A stretch of DNA of 64,000 nt, taken from positions 142,799,729-142,863,728 of the forward strand of contig JAVHZZ010000004.1 in the NCBI GenBank assembly GCA_036250195.1. The letters run 5' to 3'. Shown piece after piece: positions 1 through 11,683 of the stretch. The position numbers and the translations under genes were made by a program. Each line of letters starts with the position of its first letter. Within the stretch, counting starts at the first letter, position 1. Source of the DNA: Mixophyes australis. Taxonomy: Eukaryota; Chordata; Amphibia; Anura; Limnodynastidae. The notes under the pieces are model-generated. The model saw nothing but the letters and a program-made list of their open reading frames with translations, did not search any database and was not told the DNA's origin.

Positions 1-1
1 A

Positions 2-364
2 TGGGCAAACCCATTTATTAAGGTGGATCATCCCATCTTATCGGACTTACAATCCTTTACTGAGGCAGTAATCAGCAAGTTTGTAACTCCTTCCGCTATG
101 CCATCTTGCGGGGCCTCTGCATTGTCAGCAATACCACCTATCTCTCCTGGCCAAGAGATACCATTGTGCTCCTCCCAGTTGGCTCAGGTCCCAATCCCGA
201 GGAAGTCCCGTAAAAGAGGAGGACGTAAAAAGAAAGGAGGTTCTGCAGTGCTTCAGCTCCCATCTGGCATGGTCTCCTTTGTCTCTCTGCCCATGGACGA
301 GGGCTTTTCTGCCGGGCCCCCAATTCTGGACTATGATTCAGATGAACTCAGACATTTTTGGTAA
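2..364 (+). CDS. C-terminal part of an unidentified retroelement ORF
   Basis: An open frame enters from the left edge of the window and ends at the TAG near 364, so only the C-terminal 120 or so residues are visible. It contains a strongly basic patch (RKSRKRGGRKKKGG) at about two thirds of its length and an acidic end (DYDSDELRHFW). The stop is followed within about 40 bases by a purine run (AAGGGAGGGGGTAC) and then an LTR-like TGTCAC start. That is the position expected for the last ORF of an LTR retrotransposon. I do not recognise the protein family. It has no visible protease, RT or integrase motif. It could be the tail of a polyprotein or an accessory ORF. Confidence 0.4.
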   Translation, partial: WANPFIKVDHPILSDLQSFTEAVISKFVTPSAMPSCGASALSAIPPISPGQEIPLCSSQLAQVPIPRKSRKRGGRKKKGGSAVLQLPSGMVSFVSLPMDEGFSAGPPILDYDSDELRHFW

Positions 365-401
365 TTGGGCGTCTGGAATCTGCCCTTAAGGGAGGGGGTA
401 C

Positions 402-786
402 TGTCACGATCTGCCTGCAGCATACTGCTTTGCCTGGCAGCTCCTGCCTCCTGGACTATCAGACATTATCATTTGTGTTAATTTTATGTGTTAGCAGCAG
501 TACCTCTGATCACCAGAGGTGCTGCTATTGTGCCTGTTGTGCTCCTAGTTCCTTAGGAGTTAACACTGCTTCACTCATTATCTCATGCACCTGGGTGTGT
601 TCCATTTATACCTGTTTCTCCCAGCATTCAGGGCTGGTTATTGTTGTCCCATCCTGTTGTTCCTTTCCTCTGCTGTATACCCGGTATTTATTCCTGCATA
701 TTCCTGTATATTCAGTATTCAGCAATAAACTTTGTGTGTTTCCACCTCATTCCTGGCTCCTGAGCTGCACTTTTATTTGAACCGTG
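402..786 (+). repeat. LTR (3' end truncated) of the element that carries the 2-364 ORF
   Basis: The sequence starts TGTCACGATC directly after a polypurine tract and contains a polyadenylation signal (AATAAA at about 724). It then runs into sequence that matches the 3' half of the Gypsy-1 LTR at about 787. No terminal CA is seen before the junction, so this LTR is cut or recombined there. The family was not identified. Confidence 0.5.
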
Positions 787-989
787 AGAGGTGGGCTGTC
801 ACCGCTGCCTCAATTGTTACCTCGCCAGCTGACTGATACTGAGGGCCACGACCTGCGCGTCCCTTGCAGCGAAGTCCATACCTCCTTGCGTTCCTGGTGA
901 AAACCAGGGGCGTGTTAGACTCCGCGCCTCAGTACTCAGTAGCGCCAACTGCTGGCAGGTATCATCAATTCCACAGAGTAATTCTGACA
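787..989 (+). repeat. Gypsy-1 5' LTR remnant (3' part only)
   Basis: The sequence matches 27971-28175 closely, ending ATTCTGACA. It is followed by a short leader and the gag ATG at 1003. The left two thirds of the LTR are missing and replaced by the foreign LTR at 402-786. Confidence 0.75.
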
Positions 990-1002
990 GTATACTCTGG
1001 CC

Positions 1003-1939
1003 ATGTCAAATGCCGAAGGCGCCGGTGACCTCCTGCAGCACCTGACTCGCCGAGTTGATCAACAAGTGGTTAACCAGACTCAGCTCCTGCAGTGCCTTCA
1101 GGGATTGGCTACACGCATGGATACCCTCCAGAGAACCCTGACTCTGCCCGGAGTATCTGTTGCTCCCGTACCCCCTGCTGTCGGATTTCCTGCTTCAGCT
1201 GCACCTAATCCTACTGGAGGGATTCGCATCCCACCTCCCGACAAATTCGGTGGTGATACGAGAAAGTGCAGAGGGTTTCTCAACCAATGTGCTATCCAGT
1301 TCGAACTATTACCAGGAAATTTTTCTTCAGAACGAGCCAAGGCATATATTATTTCGCTACTCACGGATCAAGCTCTTGCCTGGGCCTCTCCTCTCTGGGA
1401 GCATGATGACCCCCTGTTACAAAATTCGTCTTCCTTCATACAAACCTTCAGAAAAGTATTTGATGAGCCTGGTTGAGTTGCTTCTGAAGCCTCCAGCATT
1501 CTAAAGCTACGTCAGGGAAGCCTTCCCGTGGGTCAGTACGCGGTTCAGTTCAGGACTCTCGCCTCAGAACTAAACTGGAATAATGAGGCCCTTGTAGCTA
1601 CCTTCTGGCAGGGGCTGACAGATCGGATCAAGGACGAGTTGGTCTCCAGGGATTTACCAGCTGCCCTAGATGATCTGATCTCCTTATGCATCAAGGTCGA
1701 TATCCGGTTTCTGGAGCATAATCAGGAACGTGAACAATCTCGCTGGGGCTAGTCCACACTTGGCTCCCACTTTTCAGAACCCACCAATTCTGCCTGAGGA
1801 GCCAATGCAGATCGGGCGTTCTCGCCTAACTGTGGAAGAACGGGAACGAAGGGTTAAAAACCATCTATGCCTCTACTGTGCTGACCCCTCTCACATTCTA
1901 TCACAGTGTTCCAGGAGACCGGGAAACGCCACATCCTAG
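1003..1939 (+). pseudogene. gag: Gypsy-1 gag (broken)
   Basis: This is a retrotransposon Gag: a helical N-terminus, a capsid-like region with the chromovirus motif CRGFLNQC and WASPLWE, then a CCHC zinc knuckle ([14 protein letters not shown]). The same arrangement is seen in Gypsy-2 gag on the other strand, which helps to place the breaks. There is an in-frame TGA at 1474-1476, where the Gypsy-2 copy has Arg (probably CGA to TGA). A second break lies near 1740, where the frame shifts before the zinc knuckle. The start ATG is chosen because it lies just after the LTR end and short leader, as in Gypsy-2. Confidence 0.8.
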
Positions 1940-2089
1940 TCGGTGCCGGGAAGGCCGGTCTAGGGCTGAGTACATCTTCCCCCAATTCTCCAGACAAAAC
2001 TGACTTTTTGATGCCCATCATCATCCATGCTTCCCAGGGTCCGGTCTCCCTTCAGGCCTTCGTGGATTCGGGGGCAGCTGGAAACTTTA
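1940..2089 (+). pseudogene. pro: Gypsy-1 aspartic protease, 5' piece
   Basis: The frame reads into the retroviral-type aspartic protease motif VDSGAAGNF, where the catalytic DSG is present, and is cut by the Gypsy-2 insertion after the motif. The other side resumes at 9871-9875 (the repeated CTTTA) with ISASLAANLHLPLE, the normal continuation of this protease. Confidence 0.8.
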
Positions 2090-3806
2090 TGTCACGGGCA
2101 CTAGGAGTCTTTGCCCAGGAAATCACCAGATGGTAACTTACCAGAGTAATATAGGTGGTAATAGATACTCTGGTAGCAGGGTGACAACGGAACCGGAGGA
2201 ACAGCAGATGGTGAGAGAATGCTCAGGAAAAGTCTATGACTAGCAGCATTGGTAATGAGTATAACTGTACACGAGGAACTAGATGGACAAGGAAACGTGA
2301 GGGTAGTCAGTGGTCTGCGAGTAGCAAGTTGTACCACTGCTATAGTGAGGAGGAATGTCCAGAGGTAACGAGGAGGCAGTGAAAGTCAGCGGTCTGCGTA
2401 TAGCAAGTTGTACCGCTGTCTAGGTGAAGGAATGGAATCCAGGTGGAGGTAGATAATGGGGTAGTCAGTGGTCTGCGGATAGCAAGTTGTACCACTGCTA
2501 TGTGAGAGGATACTGGAAACTGGTGACACAGGGAACAGGAATCAGTGGTTTGCATATAGCAAGTTGTACCACTGAAATATATATGTGAGGAGAGCACGAG
2601 GAGATGAATGCTATGCAGAGTATACACGGGCACACAGGACTTGATCCCACGATGGTATCACAATACAATGATAACAGAGCAGCACTGCTAAAGTATACAA
2701 AGTCACAATAACAATCCAGGCAAATACGAAACACAGTCAATGGTAGCAACAGTCTCAGTGGATAAAGGACTCCGGAGGAGAACACAACTCAGTCCAGCAA
2801 GATATGCAATACAGGAACAAAGTCAAAGAGAAGTATGCATACCGCGGTTCAGGAGAGCAGGCTGTCAGCGAGATGTGCAGGGATACCTGAACGGCTGAAG
2901 GCCGGCAGGAGGAGAGACCACTGGAAGGTGGAAGCGGTAATCAAGTTGGTGCAGCGCACGGCAGGTAAATCAGCATGAACAAGGCAATACTCTTGAAGCA
3001 GTAGTAAAAGAGCTGGAACATGAAGAACACGGGAGAGTTGAGGCGGTCTGAACTCCAGTAGCAGAGATGGTAGCAGCGGAGCGCTGACCCGATGAACACA
3101 GGAGAGTTGAGATGAGCTGGATCTCTGTAGAAGCAATGGAGGCAGCGGATAGGAATCAGCTGTTGTAGACACGATGAACACAGGAGAGTTGAAGTGAGTA
3201 GGAACTCTGTAGAAACAACGGAGGCAGCGGATAGGAATCAGCTGGCTGTAGACACGATGAACACAGGAGAGTTGAAGTGAGTAATAACTCTGTAGAAACA
3301 ACGGAGGCAGCGGATAGGAATCAGCTGCTGTAGACACGATGAACACAGGAGAGTTGAAGTGAGTAGGAACTCTGTAGAAACAACGGAGGCAGCGGATAGG
3401 AATCAGCTGCTGTAGACATGATGAACACAGGAGAGTTGAAGTGAGTAGGAACTCTGTAGAAACAACGGAGGCAGCGGATAGGAATCAGCTGCTGTAGACA
3501 CGATGAACACAGGAGAGTTGAAGTGGTCTGGAAACCACAATGAAATAACAGGAATCAGCAGGAGCTGAATACACGAGGAAACACAGGAACACCTTCAGAG
3601 GCTCATGGGAATGAGACTCCAAGAACAGGCAACGAGGTATTGACCTCAGGTGCTTTAAATAGGGAGTGTTGCCTGATCAGCCAATTAATGAAAAGCAACA
3701 GATACTGAAGGCTTGAAAGGGCTGCACATGCGCAGACCCTCAGGATGGCAGACGGCCACGGTTCCTAAACACACGAGGAGTAGCACTCACAGTCCGGTGA
3801 GTGACA
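2090..3806 (-). repeat. Gypsy-2 3' LTR (1,717 bp)
   Basis: Read on the minus strand it starts TGTCACTCACC and ends TGACA. The 3' half of the sense strand has four hairpin units (2308-2339, about 2387-2418, 2466-2497, 2543-2574 in window coordinates). The middle has about five units of an 82-bp tandem repeat (about 3100-3530). A run of C (3810-3816), the complement of the polypurine tract, lies next to it. Confidence 0.9.
2308..2574 (-). repeat. Tandem array of four short hairpins in the Gypsy-2 LTR
   Basis: Each unit has a 7-bp stem (CAGTGGT with ACCACTG) around an 18-base loop containing AGCAAGTTGTACC on this strand. The second unit has CAGCGGT with ACCGCTG, so both sides of the stem changed together. 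Units are about 75-80 bp apart. See the solo LTRs for the same structure. Confidence 0.65.
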
Positions 3807-6800
3807 GTACCCCCCCTTTTAAAGGTGGGCACAGAACACCTGGAACCGGGTTTGTCCGGAAACTTGGAATAGAACTTCTTAAGAAGAGTTGGAGCGTTGA
3901 GATCTTCTGCTTTGATCCATGAACGCTCCTCAGGACCAAAGCCCTTCCAATGAACGAGGAAACAAAGAACTCCTCGCGAAATTTTTGCATCCAATACATG
4001 AGTAATCTCAAAGTCCTCCTCTTGATGAATCTGAACTGGCCGAGGTGCTGAAGGAGGGACCGAGAAACGGTTGATGATAAGAGGTTTGAGCAAAGACACA
4101 TAGAAGGCATTGGAAATACGAAGGTTCTTAGGAAGTAGAAGTTTGAAACACACTGGATTAATCACTTGAATGATCCTATATGGACCAATAAAACGAGGAG
4201 CGAACTTCATAGATGGGACCTTCAAACGAATATTCTTGGTTGATAACCAAACACGATCTCCGATTTTCAGTGGTGGAATAGCCCGCCTCTTTTTATCTGC
4301 AAAAGACTTATATCTGGCAGAAGTCTTCTTTAAACAGGTTTTGACCTGCGACCAAATATTTTTGAAGGTTTGGCAAATAGTCTCTACAGCAGGAACTTGG
4401 GTGGGAGGGAGGGCAGGAACATCAGGAAATTCTGGAAAAGACGGATGGTGACCGTAAACCACAAAGAATGGAGTTTTAGAAGATGACTCATGGTACATGT
4501 TGTTATGAGCGAATTCAGCCCATTGAAGCAATTCTACCCAGTTGTCTTGGTTGGCTGAAGAGAACATCCTTATAAAAGTCTCAAGATCTTGATTGACTCT
4601 TTCGGTTTGACCGTTTGATTGAGGATGGTAGGAGGATGAGAGTGATAATTGTATGCCCAAGGTCTTACAGAGGGCCTGCCAGAATCTGGAAACGAATTGT
4701 ACACCTCTATCAGAAACAATCTCGGACGGACATCCATGAATACGGAAGATTTCTCTGATGAAATACTCAGCCAGAGTAGAAGAAGAAGGCAAACCAGTCA
4801 AGGGAACGAAATGCGCCATCTTCGAAAATCTGTCCACCACTACCCAAATAGTATTGCAGTTTTTACTAGGAGGAAGATCAGTAACAAAGTCCATACTAAT
4901 ATGGGTCCACGGCTTGGACGGAATGGGTAGTGGTTGAAGCAAACCCGCTGGAGTTTTGCGGGGAGTCTTGAACTGGGAACACAATTCACATGCAGCTACA
5001 AAATCTTTGACATCTCTCCTCATAGAAGGCCACCAATAACTTCGGGAAAGAATTTCAAAGGTCTTGCGTTCACCAGAGTGTCCAGAAAAACGAGAAGAGT
5101 GAAACCACGAAAGGATTTTCTTCCTAAGAGCAGGAGGCACGAGCGTTTTCCCAAATGGTAGCACTTTAGTAGAAGAAGCAGCCAGAGAAACACATTTGGG
5201 GTCTAATATAGAGTGGTTGGGACCATCTTCAACGTCTGAGGACGTCACAAAAGCTCGAGATAGAGCATCTGCTTTTTTATTCTTTGCAGCAGGTTTGAAG
5301 GTTATGATTAATTCAAAACGAGAAAAGAAAAGAGACCATCTTGCTTGACGAGGATTCAAACATTGAGCAGACTGTAAATATGACAAATTCTTATGATCAG
5401 TAAAAATTGTCACAGGATGACGAGCTCCCTCTAACAAGTATCTCCACTCCTCTAATGCTACTTTAATAGCCAGCAACTCCTTGTCCCCGATGGTGTAATT
5501 CTTCTCCGCAGGTAGAAGACCCCGAGAGTAAAAGGCACAAGGATGGAATTTTTGTTGCTCCGATCTTTGGGAGAGAATGGCTCCTAAACCAACATTAGAG
5601 GCATCTACCTCTAGGAAGAAAGGAAGCGTCACATCAGGCTGTCGAAGGATAGGAGCAGAGGAGAAGGACTCTTTAAGGAACTGGAAAGCTTGAAGGGCCT
5701 CGGAGGACCATTGCTTAGTATTGGCCCCTTTACGAGTTAGGGCCACAATAGGAGATGCAATCGAGGAGAAATCTTGAATGAAGCGTCTATAGTAATTGGC
5801 AAAACCTAAAAAACGCTGAATTGCACGAAGAGTAGTTGGCTGAGGCCAATGTAACACAGCATTCACCTTTTCTGGATCCATTTGTAGGCCAACTCCGGAG
5901 ACAATATATCCCAGAAATGGAATCTGGGGCAACTCGAATGAACACTTTTCTAATTTGCAGAATAGTGAATTTTTCCGGAGTCTAGAAAGGACCTCTGCCA
6001 CATGTTGATAATGAGAAGGCAGGTCCTGCGAAAAGATCAATATGTCGTCCAGATAGACGACGACACAAACATATAACAAGTCCCGAAAGATCTCATTAAC
6101 GAAACCCTGGAAAACAGCGGGGGCATTACATAAGCCGAAGGGCATTACTAAATATTCATAATGCCCATCTCTGGTGTTGAAAGCTGTTTTCCATTCGTCA
6201 CTGGACCTGATTCTAATTAAATTGTAGGCACCACGAAGATCCAACTTGGTAAAGATCCGAGCTCCCTTAATACGATCAAATAACTCAGTAATAAGTGGAA
6301 TGGGATACCGATTTTTGATAGTTATGGCATTAAGTCAACGGAAATCAATGCAAGGGCGTAATGATCCATCCTTCTTTTTTACAAAGAAAAACCCGGCTCC
6401 AGCGGGAGAGGTAGAAGGTCGAATAAATCCTCGCTGGAGATTCTCTTGAATGTATTCAGATGTAGCTTGAGTTTCAGGTAACGAAAGTGGATACACATGA
6501 CCCTTGGGAGGAGTCTTGCCAGGTTGAAGGTCAATCGGACAGTCCCACGAACGATGAGGAGGAAGACGTTCAGACTGAGTTTTATCAAATACATCGGAAA
6601 ATGAAGCATACTGAGGAGGAAGTCCCGGTGAGGAAGGTGAAATGGAGGATTGCTGTATTTTAAGAGGAACGACTTGAGAGAGACAACGATGATGACATTC
6701 AACTCCCCAAGACGTAACTTGAGGAGTGTGCCAGTCAATCTGGGGAGAGTGACGTTGAAGCCATGGAAGGCCTAATACAATCGGACTTGTAGTAACAGGA

Positions 6801-7111
6801 AGAATTAAAAATGAAATCTCTTCTTTGTGTAATACACCAATTTGAAGGGTTACTGGAGACGTACTCTGAGTGATGAGACCATTAATAATGCGTGATCCAT
6901 CAATAGCAGTCACAGTAATAGGTGTCTTCAAGGTAATCACTGGTAGAGACCATTGATTCACGAGGAATTCAGAAATAAAGTTTCCCGCAGCTCCAGAGTC
7001 GATAAGTGCTTGGGACTTAAAGGATTTGGTAGCAAAGGAAACTATAACATCAAAAGCACAAACTTTTAATTTCGTGGAACATGGAGAGGACTCCAGGGAC
7101 CCTAACTTCAC
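3740..7111 (-). pseudogene. pol: Gypsy-2 pro-pol: protease, RT, RNase H, integrase, chromodomain (one internal stop)
   Basis: On the minus strand the frame has an aspartic protease (DSGAAGNFI), then the RT with the catalytic VYLDD, RNase H (TDHKNLSYL region), an HHCC integrase zinc finger (H-x-GERKTFEI to CELCSQFK), the DDE core (SMDFVTDLP, VSDRGVQF, then the Glu in TERVNQDLE), and a C-terminal chromodomain (FEITHVLDAKISRG to VHWKGF). A single in-frame TGA near 6333-6335, in the conserved IDFR-LNAIT stretch of RT, splits it. The Arg codon CGA expected there makes C-to-T decay likely. The last codons run through the polypurine tract into the LTR. Such Pol proteins copy the element RNA and insert it; chromodomains steer insertion to modified chromatin. 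Confidence 0.9.
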
Positions 7112-7129
7112 CTCTCCAGAACTAGTTAG

Positions 7130-8058
7130 GGCCTGGCATTTCCCGATTTTTTAGGGCATAAATTGAGCATATGTGTAGAGTCAGCACAATAGATACAAAG
7201 TTTTTTTTTTACTCTTCGGTCCCTCTCCTCTGAAGTTTATTTGGAGCGACCTATCTCCATAGGTATGACCGGAGATGAAGCTGAGCGAAGTTGAGGACTA
7301 GAGCGAAGAGGTGCTTTAACTGAAGTTGTTTTTTCAGACTCTCTTTAACGAAATCTCATGTCTACACGATGGCAAAGAGAAATCAAATCTTCTAAGGAAG
7401 TAAGTAATTCTTGAGTAGTCAGTGCATCTTTAATTTTATCAGAAAGCCCCTGCCAGAAGGCGGCAATTAACGCTTCAGTGTTCCACTGAAGTTCAGAAGC
7501 TAATATCCTAAATTGAATGACGTACTGGCCTACTGTACGAGAACCCTGACGTAGACAGAGGATGCTGGATGCAGCGGAAATAACACGACCTGGTTCATCA
7601 AATACACTTCGGAACGTGGAAATAAATTTGGCACTATCCTGTAATAATGGATCATTTCTTTCCCACAGAGGGGAAGCCCATGCAAGAGCTTGTCCGGAAA
7701 ACAAGGAAATGAGATAGGCCACTCTGGAACGATGAGTAGAGAAATTTTGAGGTTGAAGCTCAAAATGAACTGAGCATTGATTTAGAAACCCCCTGCATGT
7801 TTTGGGGTCTCCATCATATTTTGACGGAGTAGGCAGATGAAGCGTGGAAGCCGTAGACACCTGGGATGGCACTGGGGAAACGGAGGAAAGCACAGGAGCA
7901 TCAATAGTAGCTGTGATATTCTGCACAGACGTTCCTTGGGAGGCTAACGCCTGGTAACATTGCAGCAACAGTTGTTGGCGAGCATCCTGTTGTTCCACTC
8001 GGGTAACCAGATGCTGCAGCATCTCTTTAGCTGTAGGTTCCGCATCTGGGTCTGTCAT
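7130..8058 (-). pseudogene. gag: Gypsy-2 gag
   Basis: The frame starts at the ATG at 8056-8058, just after the LTR end (TGACA) and a 13-base leader. It holds a coiled N-terminus, a capsid-like region (CRGFLNQC, WASPLWE, FDEPGRV) and runs open to a stop at 7345. Downstream of that stop the same region continues with a CCHC knuckle (CIYCADSTHMLNLC) close to the protease, with a second stop in between. Protein order and motifs match Gypsy-1 gag. Gag packages the element RNA into particles. Two point stops suggest recent decay. Confidence 0.82.
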
Positions 8059-8071
8059 GGCCTGATCTTAC

Positions 8072-9870
8072 TGTCACAGGCACTAGGAGTCTTTGCCCAG
8101 GAAATCACCAGATGGTAACTTACCAGAGTAATATAGGTGGTAATAGATACTCTGGTAGCAGGGTGACAACGGAACCGGAGGAACAGCAGATGGTGAGAGA
8201 ATGCTCAGGAAAAGTCTATGACTAGCAGCATTGGTAATGAGTATAACTGTACACGAGGACCTAGATGGACAAGGAAACGTGAGGGTAGTCCGTGGTCTGC
8301 GAGTAGCAAGTTGTACCACTGCTATAGTGAGGAGGAATGTCCAGAGGTAACGAGGAGGCAGTGAGAGTCAGCGGTCTGCGTATAGCAAGTTGTACCGCTG
8401 TCTAGGTGAAGGAATGGAATCCAGGTGGAGGTAGATAACGGGGTAGTCAGTGGTCTGCGGATAGCAAGTTGTACCACTGCTATATGAGAGGATACTGGAA
8501 ACTGGTGACACAGGGAACAGGAATCAGTGGTTTGCATATAGCAAGTTGTACCACTGAAATATATATGTGAGGAGAGCACGAGGAGATGAATGCTATGCAG
8601 AGTATACACGGGCACACAGGACTTGATCCCACGATGGTATCACAATACAATGATAACAGAGCAGCACTGCTAAAGTATACAAAGTCACAATAACAATCCA
8701 GGCAAATAGGAAACACAGTCAATGGTAGCAACAGTGTCAGTGGATAAAGGACTCCGGAGGAGAACACAACTTAGTCCAGCAAGATATGCAATACAGGAAC
8801 AAAGTCAAAGAGAAGTATGCATACCGCGGTTCAGGAGAGCAGGCTGTCAGCGAGATGTGCAGGGATACCTGAACGGCTGAAGGCCGGCAGGAGGAGAGAC
8901 CACTGGAAGGTGGAAGCGGTAATCAAGTTGGTGCAGCGCACGGCAGGTAAATCAGCATGAACAAGGCAATACTCTGAAAGCAGTAGTAAAGGAGCTGGAA
9001 CATGAAGAACACGGGAGAGTTGAGGCGGTCTGAACTCCAGTAGCAGAGATGGTAGCAGCGGAGCGCTGACCCGATGAACACAGGAGAGTTGAGATGAGCT
9101 GGAACTCTGTAGAAGCAATGGAGGCAGCGGATAGGAATCAGCTGGCTGCAGACACGATGAACGCCGGGGAGTAGAGGTGAGCAGGAACTCTGTAGACACC
9201 ACGGAGGCAGCGGATAGGATTCAGCTGTTGCAGACACGATGAACACAGGAGAGTTGAAGTGTGTAGGAACTCTGTAGAAACAACGGAGGCAGCGGATAGG
9301 AATCAGCTGTTGTAGACACGATGAACACAGGAGAGTTGAAGTGAGTAGGAACTCTGTAGAAACAACGGAGGCAGCGGATAGGAATCAGCTGTTGTAGACA
9401 CGATGAACACAGGAGAGTTGAAGTGAGTAGGAACTCTGTAGAAACAACGGAGGCAGCGGATAGGAATCAGCTGCTGTAGACACGATGAACACAGGAGAGT
9501 TGAAGTGAGTAGGAACTCTGTAGAAACAACGGAGGCAGCGGATAGGAATCAGCTGCTGTAGACACGATGAACACAGGAGAGTTGAAGTGGTCTGGAAACC
9601 ACAATGAAATAACAGGAATCAGCAGGAGCTGAATACACGAGGAAACACAGGAACACCTTCAGAGGCTCATAGGAATGAGACTCCAAGAACAGGCAACGAG
9701 GTATTGACCTCAGGTGCTTTAAATAAGGAGTGTTGCCTGATCAGCCAATTAATGAAAAGCAACAGATACTGAAGGCTTGAAAGGGCTGCACATGCGCAGA
9801 CCCTCAGGATGGCGGACGGCCACGGTTCCTAAACACACGAGGAGTAGCACTCACAGTCCGGTGAGTGACA
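8072..9870 (-). repeat. Gypsy-2 5' LTR (1,799 bp)
   Basis: This is the same sequence as 2090-3806 with one extra 82-bp unit and scattered substitutions. The sense strand ends TGACA next to the gag leader. One hairpin unit near 8290 has lost its stem pairing (CCGTGGT). Confidence 0.9.
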
Positions 9871-9875
9871 CTTTA

Positions 9876-11642
9876 TTTCTGCATCCTTAGCAGCTAACCT
9901 TCATCTACCCCTGGAATCATTATTGAAACCCTTGGTTCTGACAGCGGTGGATGGTAACAGAGTGGCCAATGGATCTATCTCTCAGGCCACTCGGCCGATC
10001 CGTCTGCAAGTTGGTCTCCATTTTGAATGGATCTCATTTCTAGTCCTTCCATAGACTGTTAATCCAGTAATATTAGGACTACCCTGGTTAAGGGACCATT
10101 CACCCCAATTTGATTGGCAACGTGCTCAAGTTACTTCCTGGGGTCCGCTCTGCACTGATCGATGCCTCAAGACCCTGCCTATTAGGTGTCACGCTCTCAC
10201 ACCCAGTCTTGGGTTGCCATCTGAATACGCTGCCTTTGTGGATGTCTTCAGTAAAACTGCCACTGAGACGCCACCCCACCGTCCTTGTGATTGTTCCATT
10301 TAACTTATTCCTGGAGAGAAGATTCCTCCTGGTAGAACGTACTCTCTTTCCCTTCCTGAGACTCGAGCCATGACCGAGTATGTATCTGAAAACCTCGAAC
10401 GAGGATTTATTAGAAAATCTTCCTCACCTGCCAGTTCTCTAAGACCATGCATCGACTACAGACTGCTTAATGCCATTACCGTAAAGAACAGGTACCCCAT
10501 ACCCCTGGTTTCTGAGTTATTCGATCGGATCAAAGGTGCCACAATTTTCACCAAACTAGACCTCAGGGGCGCCTATAATTTGATTAGGATTCGTGAGGGC
10601 GATGAATGGCATTCTCCTCCACCCCTATTTTGCTACAACCTGACTTGTCTCGGCCGTTCTTTGTTGAAGTTGATGCATCCTCCATTGGCATAGAAAGATT
10701 CTGATGGAAAGTTTCATCCCTGTGGTTTCTGCTCCAGAAGATTTTCCCCCAGTGAATTAAACTACAGTATCGGGGATAAAGAATTATTGGCCATCAAAAC
10801 AGCCCTAGAGGAGTTGAGACATTTGCTTGAGGGGACTGAGCATCCTGTTACTGTTACTGTCTACATGGACCACAAGAACTTAACGTACTTGCAAACAGCT
10901 CAGTGTCTGAACCCACGTCAGGCACATCTTGGACCCTACTACCATTGTGGCCCTCACTAGAACCTCAACCAAGGTTCTTCCTCCAGGTCGCTCGTTTCTC
11001 ACTTATAGGCTTCGGCATAAGGCTCTCAAGTGGGCCCATGATTCTCTGTTTGCCGGGCATGCGGGTGTCAAGAAGACCTTCTCGTTGATTTCTAGGCATT
11101 ATTGGTGGCCCTCTATCCGGGCGGACGTTACGGCCTATGTTGCCGCTTGTGGAATCTGTGCCAGACACAAGACACCTAGACAGTCTCCTGCAGAACCCTT
11201 GGTACCACTTCCTATTCCAGAGAGACCATGGACTAGTATTTCTATGGATTTCGTCACAGATTTACCAGCTAGCCATGGATTCAATACTATCTGGGTGGTA
11301 GTGGATAGATTTTCCAAGTTGGCACATTTCAAACCTCTCAAGGGACTTCCTTCGGCTTCTATCCTTGCTAACCTCATCATCAAGGAGATTTTCCGTCTTC
11401 ACGGCTGTCCCCAGGATATTATCTCGGATAGAGGAGTACAGTTCATGTCCAAGTTCTGGAGATCATTCTGCAAAGAGTTGGGGGTCAATCTAAAGTTTTC
11501 CTTAGGGTACCACCCTCAAACCAAGGGCCAAACGGAGAGGGTCAACCAAGACTTGGAACAATTTATCAGGACCTACTCTTCAGGTAATCAGGCTGAATGG
11601 AGTCGTTTCTTGTGTTGGGCAGAATTTGCTCATAATAACCAG
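9876..11642 (+). pseudogene. pol: Gypsy-1 pol remainder: protease end, partial RT/RNase H, integrase
   Basis: The sequence continues the protease cut at 2089. It then reads RT palm residues ([31 protein letters not shown]) and jumps at about 10609 to the end of RT ([13 protein letters not shown]), so the catalytic YxDD segment is deleted. RNase H-like sequence follows ([24 protein letters not shown]), then a second deletion at about 10922. The integrase HHCC finger (HAGVKKTF to CGICARHK) and the DDE core (SMDFVTDLP, ISDRGVQF, TERVNQDLE) are present. The frame stops at AHNNQ, where BigHarb-1 sits, and resumes at 27398. Several stops and frameshifts occur. Confidence 0.85.
11640..11642. other. 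Target site duplication CAG, left of BigHarb-1
   Basis: CAG precedes the GGGCCC terminus here and is repeated at 27395-27397 after the other terminus. The rebuilt empty site reads AACCAGGTGC, which centres on ACCAGGT. The Harbinger3_DR preferred target from zebrafish has an ACCWGGT core. Confidence 0.85.
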
Positions 11643-11683
11643 GGGCCCGATTCATCAAAATTCGCAAACGCATACGCATCTGC
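11643..11683 (+). repeat. BigHarb-1 left terminal inverted repeat (41 bp)
   Basis: It starts GGGCCCGATTCATC and includes ATTCGCAAACGCATACGCAT. It is a perfect inverted match to 27354-27394, and the match stops sharply after CATCTGC. Confidence 0.92.

Larger units (their letters stand above)
2090..9870 (-). mobile_element. Gypsy-2: nearly complete chromodomain Ty3/gypsy retrotransposon
   Basis: This 7,781-bp element runs on the minus strand between two 5-bp duplications CTTTA (2085-2089 and 9871-9875). It has 5' LTR 8072-9870, leader and gag from 8058, pro-pol to 3740, polypurine tract just inside 3807, and 3' LTR 2090-3806. The LTRs are very similar and differ in length by 82 bp, one unit of an internal tandem repeat. 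The pro-pol frame is broken by one stop only, so insertion is relatively recent. It sits inside the Gypsy-1 protease and is younger than Gypsy-1. Confidence 0.92.

Noticed and set aside
2308..3530. CRISPR-like array of regular repeats
   Set aside because: The repeats are tandem units of an LTR with no unique spacers; the genome is vertebrate.
3713..5161. Plus-strand ORFs inside Gypsy-2
   Set aside because: Antisense shadows of pol.
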